A DNA stretch of 64,000 bases from positions 912,001 to 976,000 of the forward strand of contig JAFMOC010000002.1 in assembly GCA_019802505.1 (NCBI GenBank). Reading direction: 5' to 3'. The stretch is from Corydoras sp. C115 (taxonomy: Eukaryota; Chordata; Actinopteri; Siluriformes; Callichthyidae). Positions 51,165 through 59,002 of the stretch are shown here, one piece after another; the stretch's first letter is position 1, and every line of letters starts with the position of its first letter. The notes under the pieces were generated by a model. That model was not told the origin of the DNA. It saw only the letters and a list, made by a program, of their open reading frames with translations, and made no database searches. The position numbers and the translations under genes are program-made.

Positions 51165-54100
51165 CAGACCAAAAGTTTGGACACACCTTCTCATTCAAAG
51201 AGTTTTCTTTATTTTCATAACTATGAAAATTGTAGATTCACACTGAAGGCATCAAAACTATGAATTAACACATGTGGAATTATATACTTAACAAAAAAGT
51301 GTAAAACAATTGAATATGTCTTATATTCTAGGTTCTTCAAAGTAGCCACCTTTTGCTTTGATTACTGCTTCACACACTGAAGGCATTCAGTTGATGAGCT
51401 TCAAAAGGTAGTCACCTGAATTTTCACTTCACAGGTGTGCCAGCTTTAATAAGTGGGATTTCTTGCCTCATAAATGGGGTTGGAACCATCAGTTGTATTG
51501 TGCAGAAGGTGGATAGAGTACACAGCTGATAGTCCTACTGAATAGACTGTTAGAATTTTTATTATTGCAAGAAAAAAGCAGCTAAGTAAAGAAACACGAG
51601 TGGCCATCATTACTTTAAGAAATGTGCACGTCACCAGCCTCAGAAATCGCAGATTAACAGCAGCACAGTTTAGAGAACAGGTCAATGCCACACAGAGTTC
51701 TAGCAGCAGACACATCTCTAGAATAACTGTTAAGAGGAGACTGTGTGAATCAGGCTTTCATGGTAAAATAGCTGCTAAGAAACCGCTGCCAAGGACAGAC
51801 AACAAGCAGAAGAGACTTGTTTGGGCTAAAGAATACAAGGAATGGACATTAGACCAGTGGAAATCTGTGCTTTGGTCTGATGGTCTGATCTTTGGTTCCA
51901 ACCATCGTGTCTTTGTGCGACACAGAAAAGGTAAACGGATGGACTCTATATACCTGGTTCCCACTGTGAAGCATGGAGAAAGAGGTGTGATGGTGTGGGG
52001 GTGCTGTTCAGGATTTATTCAAAATTGAAGGCATACTTAACCAGCATGGCTACCACAGCATCTTGCAACAGCATGCTATTCCATCCGGTCTGCGTTTAGT
52101 TGGACCATCATTTATTTTTCAACAGGACAATGACCCAAAACACACCTCCAGGCTGTGCAAGGGCTATTTAACCAAGAAGGAGAGTGATGGGGTGCTGCAG
52201 CAGATGACCTGGCCTCCACAGTCACCGGACCTGAACCCAATCGAGATGGTTTGGGATGAGCTAGACCGCAGAGTGAAGACAAAGGGCCAACAAGTCCTAA
52301 GTATCTCTGGGAACTCCTTCAAAACTGTTGGAATACCATTTCAGGTGACTACCTCTTGAAGCTCATCAACAGCATGCCAAGAGTGTGCGAAGCAGTAATC
52401 AAAGCAAAAGGTGGCTATTTTGAAGAACCTAGAATATAAGACATATTGTCAGTTGTTTCACACTTTTTTTGTTAAGTATATAATTCCACATGTGTTAATT
52501 CATAGTTTTGATGCTTTCAGTGTGAATTTACAATTTTCAAAGTCATGAAAATAAAGAAAACTCTTTGAATGAGAAGGTGTGTCCAAACTTTTGGTCTGTA
52601 CTGTATATGTACACTCACCGGCCACTTTATTAGGTACACCATTCTAGTAACGGGTTGGACCCCCTTTTGCCTTCCGAACTGCCTCAATTCTTCGTGGCAT
52701 AGATTCAACAACGTGCTGGAAGCATTCCTCAGAGAGTTTGGTCCATATTAACATGATGGCATCACACAGTTGCCGCAGATTTGTCGGCTGCACATCCATG
52801 ATGCGAATCCCCCGTTCCATCACATCCCAAAGATGCTCTATTGGATTGAGATCTGGTGACTGTGGAGGCCATTTGAGTACAGTGAACTCATTGTCATGTT
52901 CAAGAAACCAGTCTGAGATGATTCCAGCTTTATGAAATGGAGACTCATCAGACCAGGCAACGTTTTTCCAATCTTCTATTGTCCAATTTCGATGAGCTTG
53001 TGCAAATTGTAGCCTCAGTTTCCTGTTCTTAGCTGAAAGGAGTGGCACCCGGTGTGGTCTTCTGCTGCTGTAGCCCATCTGCCTCAAAGTTCGACGTACT
53101 GTGCATTCAGAGATGCTCTTCTGCCTACCTTGGTTGTAACGGGTGGCTATTTGAGTCACTGTTGCCTTTCTATCAGCTCGAACCAGTCTGGCCATTCTCC
53201 TCTGACCTCTGGCATCAACAAGGCATTTCCGCCCACAGAACTGCCGCTCACTGGATGTTTTTTCTTTTTCGGACCATTCTCTGTAAACTCTAGAGATGGT
53301 TGTGCGTGAAAATCCCAGTAGATCAGCAGTTTCTGAAATACTCAGACCAGCCCTTCTGGCACCAACAACCATGCCACGTTCAAAGGCACTCAAATCACCT
53401 TTCTTCCCCATACTGATGCTCGGTTTGAACTGCAGGAGATTGTCTTGTCCATGTCTACATGCCTAAATGCACTGAGTTGCCGCCATGTGATTGGCTGATT
53501 AGAAATCAAGTGTTAACGAGCAGTTGGACAGGTGTACCTAATAAAGTGGCCGGTGAGTGTATATATAGTATAGTGCAGATGGATTGATGACAGAGGATAT
53601 ACCGGTTTTGGGGGGAAAACAAACTAAAATCAAACATTACACATGACAAACCATACCTCTCTTGGCACGGATGTTTCCAGGTGGTTTACAGGATTTTGTA
53701 TGTTCAGTCTCTTTTTCGGTACTATTGCCTGACACTGAGCTTAACCCATTATAACCTTTGACAAAAGCATATGTAATTTAGTGTACATGAGACTTTTAAT
53801 GCATAACAGAAGTCTTTGAACTCAGCAGTATGATAATAAACCACTTTTACCAGCATCCTGCAGGGTGACCTTTGAAGCCTTTGCCAATCGTATTTCTTCC
53901 AAGGTTTTAATTCCGAAGTTGAGTGAATCAGCTTTAATCAGAGAAACACTTTTTTTACCTAAAGTTCATTTACGTTTTGAAAAGGAATGGATGTCACTAC
54001 ACCTACCTTGAGAAATATATAAATGTTTTCGTGGAGAGACACCAGATGTTTCATCTCCCTCTTCCGAAATTTGATATATAAACAAAGATACAGGCTATAA

Positions 54101-56057
54101 TTTCCTAATCAAATTGCTCTGTTACAGTTAACTGATCAGATTATGGATTACCATCTCCATCATCTTCATCATCCACAGGGTTAATGACCACTGTTAAATG
54201 TGTGGGGCTGGGAACACTTTCTTGCGTCTCTGACTTAATGACACTTCTGAGTTGTGGGTTGGTACCATTCGATAATGGAGCAGGTACAACCTGACTGTCT
54301 TTTGGAGCCGCCTCTTCCTTTTCTTTCCTAACAGCACCTCCTAAGTGAAGCAAACATATACAGTAAAACTAAGCCATATTTATTTGAAAAAACAAAAAAA
54401 TTTTTTGGCCATTTAAGGTTGAACATTGATTGATGGATTTCAGGGGAGAACATGGAAACTCCACCCAGATTGGGATTGAAAACTGGAATCCCCAGTGTTG
54501 AGAGGCAAACGTGTTAACCACTAAGCCACCATGCCGCCCCAGTTCTTCTTAGTGTAATTTAAATAAATTATATTTAAAAAAGGTATGCAATAAATTACTT
54601 ATTTAAAAATAAGTAATGCAACTGTACAAAACAAGGGCAAACAAGCAAGTTTGTCTTGACAGGCCTGTGCAAAAAGCTGCTCTTCTGCTTGAACAAAGTA
54701 AAAGCTATGTTGATATCCTATAAAATTAATTCCATAACTGAGTCTCTATGAACCTGATATTATTCAAACAAAATACACAAGTAATCACAATAACTGATTT
54801 GGTAGAAGTTTAAATGCCATAAATTTCAGTTACAATTTCATGTTTACATATTGGGTTTTTAATTGAGTGATTTTGCAAATTCTTTTAAAGATTTGTATAT
54901 ACTATTATTGTTTCTGTAACCTTTACATTTATTTTCACTAGTATTTGCTTTCCTACCTTTATCTGGGGGAACATAATGACCATCGAGGACACGTGGCTTT
55001 TCATGGTAAAATGCACAATGTGGTTTTTGGCAGCCACCTGGCTGGTTCTCCCAGTAGCAGTGTATCTCCTTTCTGTTTTTCTATGTAAAAAAAATATATA
55101 TTGTTTAAAATACACAATGACATTAAAGACTATAACCGTAAATGTTAATATCTAGTTTCATGAAATGTCCACTGTACCTTTATTTCCATGTGACGAAAAT
55201 TGCAAACACTGTGGAAACAGCAGTTCTCCTGCCAAAGGCTGCAGACAATCTCACTACCCATGGCCGCTTCACAATGTCGGAAAGGGCAACCATCACCCTT
55301 TAAAAAAAAGTTGATGTTACAAATCTTTGTCATTTTTTAATCAAATAGTTAACGCGTACAGCTCTACATATTACCTGATGCCTGGCTCACACTACAGGAT
55401 AATCAGCCAGATAAATCAAATCCTCAAACTCAGCAGGTCTTTTAATTTCAATGTCATTGTGATCTTTCAGGTGATTCTGAAGTGTTGAGTGTCTATATCC
55501 TGATCTTTTTAGTGCAATTATGACTAAAATGATTAACACTTTCGACTGTAATATGGTATAAGGTGAACACCTATACTCAGATGGAAAATGCAACATTCAC
55601 ATTTGAAAGACTGGCAATCGAGGAAATCTGAGCTGGCACAGTGCCATTGTTTAGTGTTAGTCCAGAATAATTAATCTGAAAGTGTGTGTGGTGTTTTATT
55701 CTGTGTAGTGTAGGGACTTTAATTATTTTCAATAATCAAAGACTGAAAACTTAACATGTTAACATTTGAATCATGTAGTTTGAGCCAGGTATTAAAATCA
55801 CTAGAGCTAAACTAACTATTACTTTCAATTTCTATTGTCCTCTTCACGCTTCTTAAATACCTTGGGTTTTCAGCACCTGGAAGTCCACTGGTTTAATTTC
55901 TATTATTCCATAATTAAAACATCTTTAACTTTCACTTTAAAACATTTCCAGGCATCAAAATACCGTTAGCTCTAAAATGTAGCTACAATTACTATTATAT
56001 TACCTTGGTACATGTAGAGTAGTAATAAAAGAAGCAGTCATTTCCTTGATTGCTCAT
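34341..56057 (-). CDS. zc3h11a: zc3h11a, complete 13-coding-exon gene
   Basis: Nuclear CCCH zinc-finger protein. The mammalian protein associates with the TREX mRNA export machinery and is required for efficient growth of several nuclear-replicating viruses. The exon lengths (54, 120, 124, 189, 54, 81, 99, 75, 510, 62, 358, 277, 196) total 2,199 nt: 732 residues plus stop, compared with about 810 in human. Three CCCH fingers span residues 8-26, 37-54 and 66-84. They are followed by an acidic stretch (about 150-160), four KTLEEI/KTFSEI-type repeats (in exons 6 and 9), a KPKLNVKP basic region (exon 12) and the conserved acidic C-terminus DDLLLELLEMIDS. All borders are GT/AG. No stop or frameshift was found, so the gene looks functional despite about 10.5 kb of transposons in intron 7. 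Confidence 0.93.
34683..34825. repeat. 72-bp tandem duplication in zc3h11a intron 12
   Basis: Two nearly identical units, 34,683-34,754 and 34,755-34,825, each running from TATTAAGGTACAAACTGG to CATACCCAGAGCAT. They differ mainly in an A-run length. Confidence 0.92.
35981..36257 (-). CDS. zc3h11a: zc3h11a coding exon 12
   Basis: Acceptor TTTTTCAG, donor AAAG/GTATGA. Begins VKPKLNVKPLVMKPAV and contains KRKALRSHASAVAAVKPL, both strongly conserved in vertebrate ZC3H11A. Phase 1 in, phase 2 out. Confidence 0.92.
36871..36960. repeat. (AAT)n and poly(A) microsatellite in intron 11
   Basis: AATAAT repeat of about 60 bases passing into A-rich sequence. Confidence 0.95.
37116..37473 (-). CDS. zc3h11a: zc3h11a coding exon 11
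   Basis: Acceptor TTTCTCCAG, donor G/GTAAAC. Encodes VESFENIMQEKRLCKLQE, corresponding to the family's ETMREKHMQKQQE helix, then a Ser/Glu/Lys-rich segment ending SLSKATKLK. Phase 0 in, phase 1 out. Confidence 0.9.
37799..39393 (+). mobile_element. Tc1 element with IR/DR ends, apparently intact
   Basis: Flanked by TA at 37,797-37,798 and 39,394-39,395. The inverted repeats are about 205 bp, starting CAGTGAGTCCAAGAAGTATT on both ends with roughly 90% agreement by eye. Each end carries two direct copies of AAGTATTTGATCCCT (outer and inner; inner at 37,985 and complement at 39,192), the IR/DR layout of Sleeping-Beauty-type transposons. Lies in zc3h11a intron 10, opposite strand to the gene. Confidence 0.93.
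38155..39177 (+). CDS. Tc1-type transposase, 340 aa, full length
   Basis: DNA cut-and-paste transposase of the IS630/Tc1/mariner DD34E group. Full family length with no stop. N-terminal paired-like helix-turn-helix DNA-binding region (about 5-110) with a GRPR-like linker (RPRPGAPKK, near residue 65). The catalytic triad is at D153 (LWSDETK), D244 (FQHDNDPKH) and E279 (PDLNPIENLW), with exactly 34 residues between the last two. A glycine-rich box (KHGGGSIMFWGCF) lies at about 188-200. The start MGKTKELSQ is the family start; an in-frame ATG 99 nt upstream would add an unusual extension. It is the only uninterrupted full-length transposase in the window. Confidence 0.93.
   Translation: MGKTKELSQDLRVRIVDLHKAGMGYKKTSNVLDVKVTTIGAIIRKFKEYNMTINRPRPGAPKKISPRGVAMMLRTVRNHPATTRQELANDLKAAGTTVCKETIGNTLRNNGFTSCSARKVPLLKRAHVKARLKYANDHLKDEPSYWEKVLWSDETKIELFGLNSTRHVWRKKNAAYDPKNTVPTVKHGGGSIMFWGCFSAKGTGLLHRITGKMDGAMYRTILRDNLLPSARDLKMGRGWVFQHDNDPKHTAKATKDWLKKKHIKVMEWPSQSPDLNPIENLWRELKVRVAKRQPTNLHDLERICKEEWAKIPPGVCAELVVNYNKRLTAVLANKGFATKY
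39758..41260 (-). mobile_element. Tc1/mariner element, degenerate, different family
   Basis: Left end CACTGCGTGCAGAATTATTA after TA; the right end (GATCGCCTAATAATTC) is decayed, so its limit is approximate. The minus-strand transposase is broken into frames at about 40,502-40,918 (KSTRCAILRD, KRPPLNKKHKIKRQDWAKKY, VLWTDEMR) and 39,940-40,353 (TTWLASKGLKEDKIMTWPPY, SPDLNPIENLWSLIK). Stops and frameshifts; dead. Sits in zc3h11a intron 10 about 360 bp from the intact Tc1. Confidence 0.82.
42084..42110. repeat. (CA)n microsatellite
   Basis: Short CA run in zc3h11a intron 10. Confidence 0.9.
42309..42370 (-). CDS. zc3h11a: zc3h11a coding exon 10
   Basis: Short exon (62 nt) between TTGTAGTAG and GAG/GTAAAC; encodes about 20 residues rich in Ser and Glu (EKEPEESGTVDHVTE). 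Assigned from splice signals and because it keeps the phase between exons 9 and 11, so somewhat less certain than the others. Confidence 0.8.
42473..42982 (-). CDS. zc3h11a: zc3h11a coding exon 9 (largest)
   Basis: 510 nt between TTTGTTAG and ACAT/GTAAGA. Contains HERLGI and three copies of the family repeat: VKTLEEIRHEKAAK, VKTFSEILHEKK and VKSLEEIRKEKAAR. Phase 1 in and out. Confidence 0.93.
43071..43145 (-). CDS. zc3h11a: zc3h11a coding exon 8
   Basis: 75 nt between a T-rich acceptor TTTAG and AAAT/GTAAGT. Encodes VFVGDGLRMKESLFDLTEQK. First exon downstream of the transposon-filled intron 7. Confidence 0.83.
43733..44330 (+). mobile_element. Tc1 5' fragment
   Basis: Long AT-rich terminal region with repeated 'TTTGGGCACC' phrases (43,750 and 43,936), then the transposase start MGASKQLSNELKTKIF (44,130-44,180) and a degraded helix region with FSCQ and IVRK-like remnants. 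The catalytic half and right end are missing. Confidence 0.75.
44637..45500. other. Unassigned sequence with open frames on both strands
   Basis: A 109-codon plus-strand frame (44,637-44,966) and a 148-codon minus-strand frame (45,049-45,495) occur here. Neither shows a domain, repeat or motif I recognise. The region is less AT-rich than its surroundings, so chance frames are likely. Possibly retroelement leader sequence. Confidence 0.3.
45734..46063 (+). other. Two overlapping plus-strand frames, origin unknown
   Basis: Frame 1 (45,734-45,997) starts MSGNDQFYQLAESPKFQEEF. A second frame opens at about 45,815 and runs to a stop near 46,063 through ISWDKAVIFPVSQPSGAEKN and HNHILTAVPQIVKLHLHMKH. 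The second looks protein-like in composition and could be a decayed retrocopy or retroelement ORF1 with a frameshift near 45,820. I do not recognise the protein. Confidence 0.3.
46371..46631 (-). repeat. LTR (3' on minus strand), 261 bp
   Basis: TGTCACAATTAGACTGCC through TAGTCCTGACA. Lacks a segment present after CAGGAC in the partner LTR. Confidence 0.85.
47339..47647 (-). repeat. LTR (5' on minus strand), 309 bp
   Basis: TGTCACAATTAGGCTGAC through TACTCCTGACA. The interior side on the minus strand begins GAACGCTAGAACC, with no obvious TGG-type primer site. Confidence 0.85.
47692..47841. repeat. 79-bp tandem duplication inside the LINE relic
   Basis: The segment from GTGAAGCCTTACTACACTTA to CCATTTAAAATCAT is present twice, at 47,692 and 47,771, almost unchanged. 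Confidence 0.92.
49005..50036. mobile_element. Non-autonomous hAT element, complete, 1,032 bp
   Basis: Ends TAGCGGTGC and GCACCCCTA with ATCGATT-rich subterminal sequence. The flanking octamers atgttaat (48,997-49,004) and attttaat (50,037-50,044) agree at 7 of 8 positions. Contains a SINE copy. No transposase. Confidence 0.82.
49380..49606 (+). repeat. tRNA-derived SINE, 5' truncated, nested in hAT
   Basis: Plus-strand, from CCGGTTCTCCGGTTTCCTCC to AGATAATGAATGAATGAA. Younger than its host hAT element. Confidence 0.9.
50045..50625 (+). pseudogene. L2 LINE 3' fragment
   Basis: Reads AARIQYKALAYRTISGSAPS and KYTPTC like the 30-kb copy, ending in the GTCATTTTGGATAAAAGCTT tail, part of which is locally duplicated. 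Only the last quarter of the LINE is present. Confidence 0.8.
50860..51085 (+). pseudogene. Tc1 transposase C-terminal fragment
   Basis: Frame of 69 codons with VLQQDNHPKHFSKSTKAFMQ and QSPDLNIIQNLWCNLKLA. The catalytic Glu of PIE has become Gln (IIQNLW). A 19-bp local duplication gives the repeated SVTNM start. Confidence 0.75.
51094..51162. repeat. (AT)n microsatellite
   Basis: Alternating AT directly at the left edge of the next Tc1 element. Confidence 0.95.
51163..52603 (+). mobile_element. Tc1 element with about 215-bp inverted repeats, inactive
   Basis: Inverted repeats carrying CAGACCAAAAGTTTGGACAC on the left and its complement on the right (the right has a few extra terminal bases, CTGTA). 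Plus-strand transposase frames are 51,600-52,028 (helix region, KKPLPRTDNKQKRLVWAKEY, LWSDG) and 52,063-52,359 (FIFQQDNDPKHTSRLCKGYL, SPDLNPIEMVWDELDRRVK). The first catalytic block is damaged (SDGLIFG instead of SDESKFE-type) and a frameshift at about 52,020 breaks the protein. Confidence 0.88.
52612..53559 (-). mobile_element. Tc1-type element, internally deleted, 948 bp
   Basis: Ends CACTCACCGGCCACTTTATT and its complement, with TA on both sides (52,610-52,611 and 53,560-53,561). Starts only 8 bases after the preceding Tc1 ends. Carries a shortened but open transposase frame. Confidence 0.9.
52644..53411 (-). CDS. Tc1-type transposase with catalytic-core deletion, 255 aa
   Basis: Uninterrupted frame MGKKGDLSAFERGMVVGARR to GGPTRY. 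The N-terminal helix-turn-helix (about 10-55), second DNA-binding region and RR-P-R linker are intact. The first catalytic block is WSDESPF. Directly after it the frame jumps to HKAGIISDWFLEH, then SPDLNPIEHLW. Family members have roughly 85-100 more residues here, including the glycine box and the second catalytic Asp, so this protein cannot cut DNA but could still bind the element's ends. The deletion kept the frame. Whether it is expressed is unknown. Confidence 0.8.
   Translation of the reverse strand: MGKKGDLSAFERGMVVGARRAGLSISETADLLGFSRTTISRVYREWSEKEKTSSERQFCGRKCLVDARGQRRMARLVRADRKATVTQIATRYNQGRQKSISECTVRRTLRQMGYSSRRPHRVPLLSAKNRKLRLQFAQAHRNWTIEDWKNVAWSDESPFHKAGIISDWFLEHDNEFTVLKWPPQSPDLNPIEHLWDVMERGIRIMDVQPTNLRQLCDAIMLIWTKLSEECFQHVVESMPRRIEAVRKAKGGPTRY
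53657..53755 (-). CDS. zc3h11a: zc3h11a coding exon 7
   Basis: 99 nt between TTTGTCAAAG and GAGAG/GTATGG; encodes NGLSSVSGNSTEKETEHTKS and PPGNIRAKR. Low conservation, assigned by splice signals and phase (1 in, 1 out). Confidence 0.78.
53851..53931 (-). CDS. zc3h11a: zc3h11a coding exon 6
   Basis: 81 nt; encodes DSLNFGIKTLEEIRLAKASK, matching the family's CLNFGIKTLEEIK block. Donor GCTG/GTAAAA. Confidence 0.9.
54007..54060 (-). CDS. zc3h11a: zc3h11a coding exon 5
   Basis: 54 nt; encodes EGDETSGVSPRKHLYISQ, corresponding to the family's SEEGDET segment. The acceptor CGGAAG/AG has a poor pyrimidine tract, so the start could shift by a codon or two. Donor CAAG/GTAGGT is good. Confidence 0.78.
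54152..54340 (-). CDS. zc3h11a: zc3h11a coding exon 4
   Basis: 189 nt between TTCACTTAG and GATG/GTAATC. Contains NPQLRSVIKSETQESVPSPT, VVINPVDDEDD; clear match to the family's PQLRSVMK ... SPTHPPVVIN acidic region. Confidence 0.93.
54442..54540 (-). repeat. tRNA-derived SINE, head fragment, in zc3h11a intron 3
   Basis: Minus-strand piece from CAGGGGAGAACATGGAAACT to CCATGCCGCCCC, i.e. the tRNA-like head only. Confidence 0.88.
54957..55080 (-). CDS. zc3h11a: zc3h11a coding exon 3 (third CCCH finger)
   Basis: 124 nt between TTACATAG and AAAG/GTAGGA. Finger C-x8-C-x4-C-x3-H at residues 66-84 (HCYWENQPGGCQKPHCAFYH), then LDGHYVPPDK. Confidence 0.95.
55178..55297 (-). CDS. zc3h11a: zc3h11a coding exon 2 (completes finger 1, finger 2)
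   Basis: 120 nt, phase 0 both sides. GDGCPFRHCEAA completes finger 1; VCSLWQENCCFHSVCNFRH is finger 2 (C-x7-C-x4-C-x3-H). Confidence 0.95.
56004..56057 (-). CDS. zc3h11a: zc3h11a coding exon 1
   Basis: Starts MSNQGNDCFFYYYSTCTK, nearly the family N-terminus, and ends AAG/GTAATA. The first two cysteines of finger 1 are here. Confidence 0.94.
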
Positions 56058-56110
56058 GCCAACAATGACCAGGGATCACAGATGCGGAACAAACGGTCTG
56101 CTACAGGGTG
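56058..56110 (-). other. zc3h11a: zc3h11a 5' untranslated part of exon 1
   Basis: On the minus strand a TGGATTTCCAG acceptor ends at 56,111, so this exon probably begins at 56,110 and an upstream non-coding exon exists. No CpG-rich promoter is evident nearby. Confidence 0.5.
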
Positions 56111-56604
56111 TCTGGAAATCCAGTTAAAAAAGAAAAGTACAGGCTATTTTACCTAACAAATTTTTTACAAAAATGCCATTACAGTTACAATGTAAATTGA
56201 AAGTGATGCACTAAAATGAAAGTTTTTGGCTAAGACCGAAACTCGAAATTGTGCTTTTTAGGGAAGAAAAAAGAACATTGGAATAATGAAACTATGAAAT
56301 TTATTTAAATTTGAGTTCATAGTTTTTTGTCATTTTTTAAAATATTTTATATTTTTATAATATAAATTTATCACACAAATAGCTAAGTTCAGTCACTAAG
56401 TATTACACTAAGTATTACAGTTGATCTGTGCTAAAATGTTTTAATCTGCATTATGTTAATTAATAATCAAATTTAGAAATGGGACCCAGATGGCTTTTCA
56501 TTCAAGTAAATGTGGAAAAAAGCACAAACAAGCTGCTGTGGCCGTTATGTTAAATACATAATTTTTCAATAAAACAATTGATGGCAGTTTCCTTTGAATA
56601 ACTA

Positions 56605-57745
56605 AGTCATTATTTTGGAGTTTAATGAAATGAAGGATGAGATTAAGGATTAGTTGGCCCACTTGCTCTATGTGTTTAGTTTGATCCAACCCTCACATTT
56701 AGAGCGTTAAACAACTCTGCTCTAAAGCCTAAACCAAAAATAACAACACAGTGTAAAATTGGCAGAAAAAAAAAGACATTTCCTGGACATTCAATTTTAA
56801 TGTTCAATTAAACTATAGTCAAGCATGATAAAAGTCACAAAAAGAGCTTCTAAAGAAGCCAGTTGGTCCACAAAACTAATGAAAAGAGATCTGAAGTCAG
56901 CATTGTAGCATCAAAGAACTGTAAATTATATAGATGTGATAAACAGCTTTATAATTATAATTTTTTGTATTCTGATAAAAAAAAATGTGGCAAATCAAAC
57001 TTCATTCAAATTTTAACCATATACTAATCCCCTCAACCTTCATTTCATCTTCAATTATAAGTTTAGAAAAGGTATTTCTTGTCTGTGACATTAATGACAA
57101 CAATATTGTATTAATAATAAACAAGCCTGCAGTTCAGCTGGTTCCTCCTTAACAACTGACTTGTCTTTTCAAGGACTTTTAAGTCATTTTGGATAAAAGC
57201 ATGTGCTGAATGAAATGGTAATGTAATGTTTTTGTTGAAAAACCCTAAATGACCCCAAATGAGTATTTAAAATTATCTTCTATTTCCATCCGTGACTTTA
57301 CTTTATTATTACTCCGAATGTGGTTGGTGCCACAAACGACTGTAAATACATATCAGATTTGAGTTTATATCATGTTATAATTTATATAGATATAAAACAT
57401 TGAATAATTTTAGATGACTTTATTTCTAATTTATACCACTTAACGATATGCACTGGTAACACCACAAAATAAGAGAGGTTTAAACTTCGAGTCACTTTTT
57501 AAAACGTGGTCTACATGTAGTCCAATGTTTTGTTTTGTTAAATATATTTACAAATATGGTTTTAAGGCCTAAAGCTTAACCAGACCATTTTCATTACTTG
57601 TGTTATTGCAGTTTTGACTAATAACATTAAAGCTACTCAGTGTGCAGTGGGATTTAATAAATAGATGTGCAGATTTCACAGATACACATGCTTCAGAGAT
57701 CAGTGAATAAACCTCAATCCAGTCGAGTAGAATGATGTGATTTTA
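56605..57745 (+). repeat. Duplicated segment, copy B (uninterrupted)
   Basis: Continuous counterpart of the discontinuous blocks at 24.38-32.70 kb. It lacks the SINEs, solo LTR, L2 and Tc1 found there, and a single TGTAG stands at the LTR site (about 56,907). Confidence 0.78.
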
Positions 57746-57915
57746 ACCCTCACATTCAGGTAATTGTAAACCAGTTAAAATGAGAAGATGCTGTGAATGT
57801 AATTGTCAGACATAGTTAAACATAACATAAAGAATAAAAATGAAAAACAATCAGAATGTCAATGAAAAGAGATTCAGAAAATTATTTTATTTAGTTTCAC
57901 ATATCTGGGGTCTAG

Positions 57916-58222
57916 GGCGGCACAGTGGTTTAGTGGTTAGCACATTTGCCTCTCAGCACTAGGGATTTCTGTTTCGAATCCCCATCTGGGCGTCCTCCGA
58001 TTTCTCCTGTTTCCTCCCACAGTCCAAAAACATTGATCAAGTCAATTGACTCCAAATTGCCCCATATAGAGTGTGTTTGTGTGTGTGTGTGTGTGTGCCC
58101 TAGCGATAGATTGGCGCCCTGTCCTGGGTGTATCTGCCCAGTGCCCGAAACGTTCTCCCCTGGATGGGCATGGGGAACCCCTGCTGTAACCCTAGTAGAG
58201 GATTAATGTGGAAGATAAAACC
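57916..58222 (+). repeat. tRNA-derived SINE, near full length
   Basis: Plus-strand copy with GGGCGGCACAGTGGTTTAGT head, both boxes and the CTAGTAGAGGATTAATG end; the GTTTCC part is shortened. Confidence 0.9.
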
Positions 58223-59002
58223 CTAATTCACATAAAACATCCTATATCAGACACAGGTTTGGTAAAGGGTATGTAAGGAAAAAATAAACATGCAGTTTTG
58301 CAACATTAGCACCCAAATAGACAACAAGGTAGTAGTGAATGTTTTCAATCAATTTTTGCACTGGTTTCCTTAAACTTAAACATGAGATTAGGTGCACTGG
58401 AGACAAAACTATTTGACCATGAGCATTAATGTGTCAGTAATGGGATAGACTGCCACCTATACAGGATCTTTCCGGCCTTTCATCCTATGTGAGCTGGGAT
58501 AGGTTTAGCACCCCCGACACAATTTAGGGAAATCGGTTAAGACCGGAAAATAAAGTTAGTGAATAAACATTTGTAGTTATACAAAAATTAAATCACTTAT
58601 TTAAATGTACAAGCCTATATGCGAGAACCATAGATGACTTAAGCAGGTGTGTAGTACCATGTGTACGTATACATGAGTGTGTTTGTCAGTGACAATGAGA
58701 GAAACACAGATAAAGATAGCAATAAAAAGATAAAGTTTGTGTTCTTCAGTCTGTGCCTATATATGCTGTGCCTTTCAATGATGTGGTTGTTTATGCACTC
58801 ACTTGGGAAAAACACCTACTTACCTTAAAGAGGGTCTTGGATTGTTTAGAAATGTGAGGGTCAGCACACCAAAAGATTTTATTAAATATTTTAATATTTA
58901 ATAAAATCTATTTAAATTTAATATTTTAATATTTAATAAAAATCTATTTAAAATTAATATTTAATAAAATTTTATATTTTATATAATACCCTGTGTCACA
59001 TA
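58223..59002. other. Intergenic AT-rich sequence
   Basis: No gene seen. At 58,485-58,560 the phrase GAGCTGGGATAGG resembles the 3' part of another common fish repeat. 58,870-58,985 is a local AT-rich repeat built from AATATTTAATAAAATCTATT units. Confidence 0.5.

Larger units (their letters stand above)
43146..53656 (-). other. zc3h11a: zc3h11a intron 7, about 10.5 kb of nested mobile DNA
   Basis: Holds, in plus-strand order: a Tc1 5' fragment, unassigned sequence with two chance-sized frames (44.6-45.5 kb), a LINE with an LTR element inside, a hAT with a SINE inside, an L2 3' end, a Tc1 fragment, an AT microsatellite and two adjacent Tc1-type elements. 48,220-48,996 shows nothing I can name. 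Confidence 0.8.
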
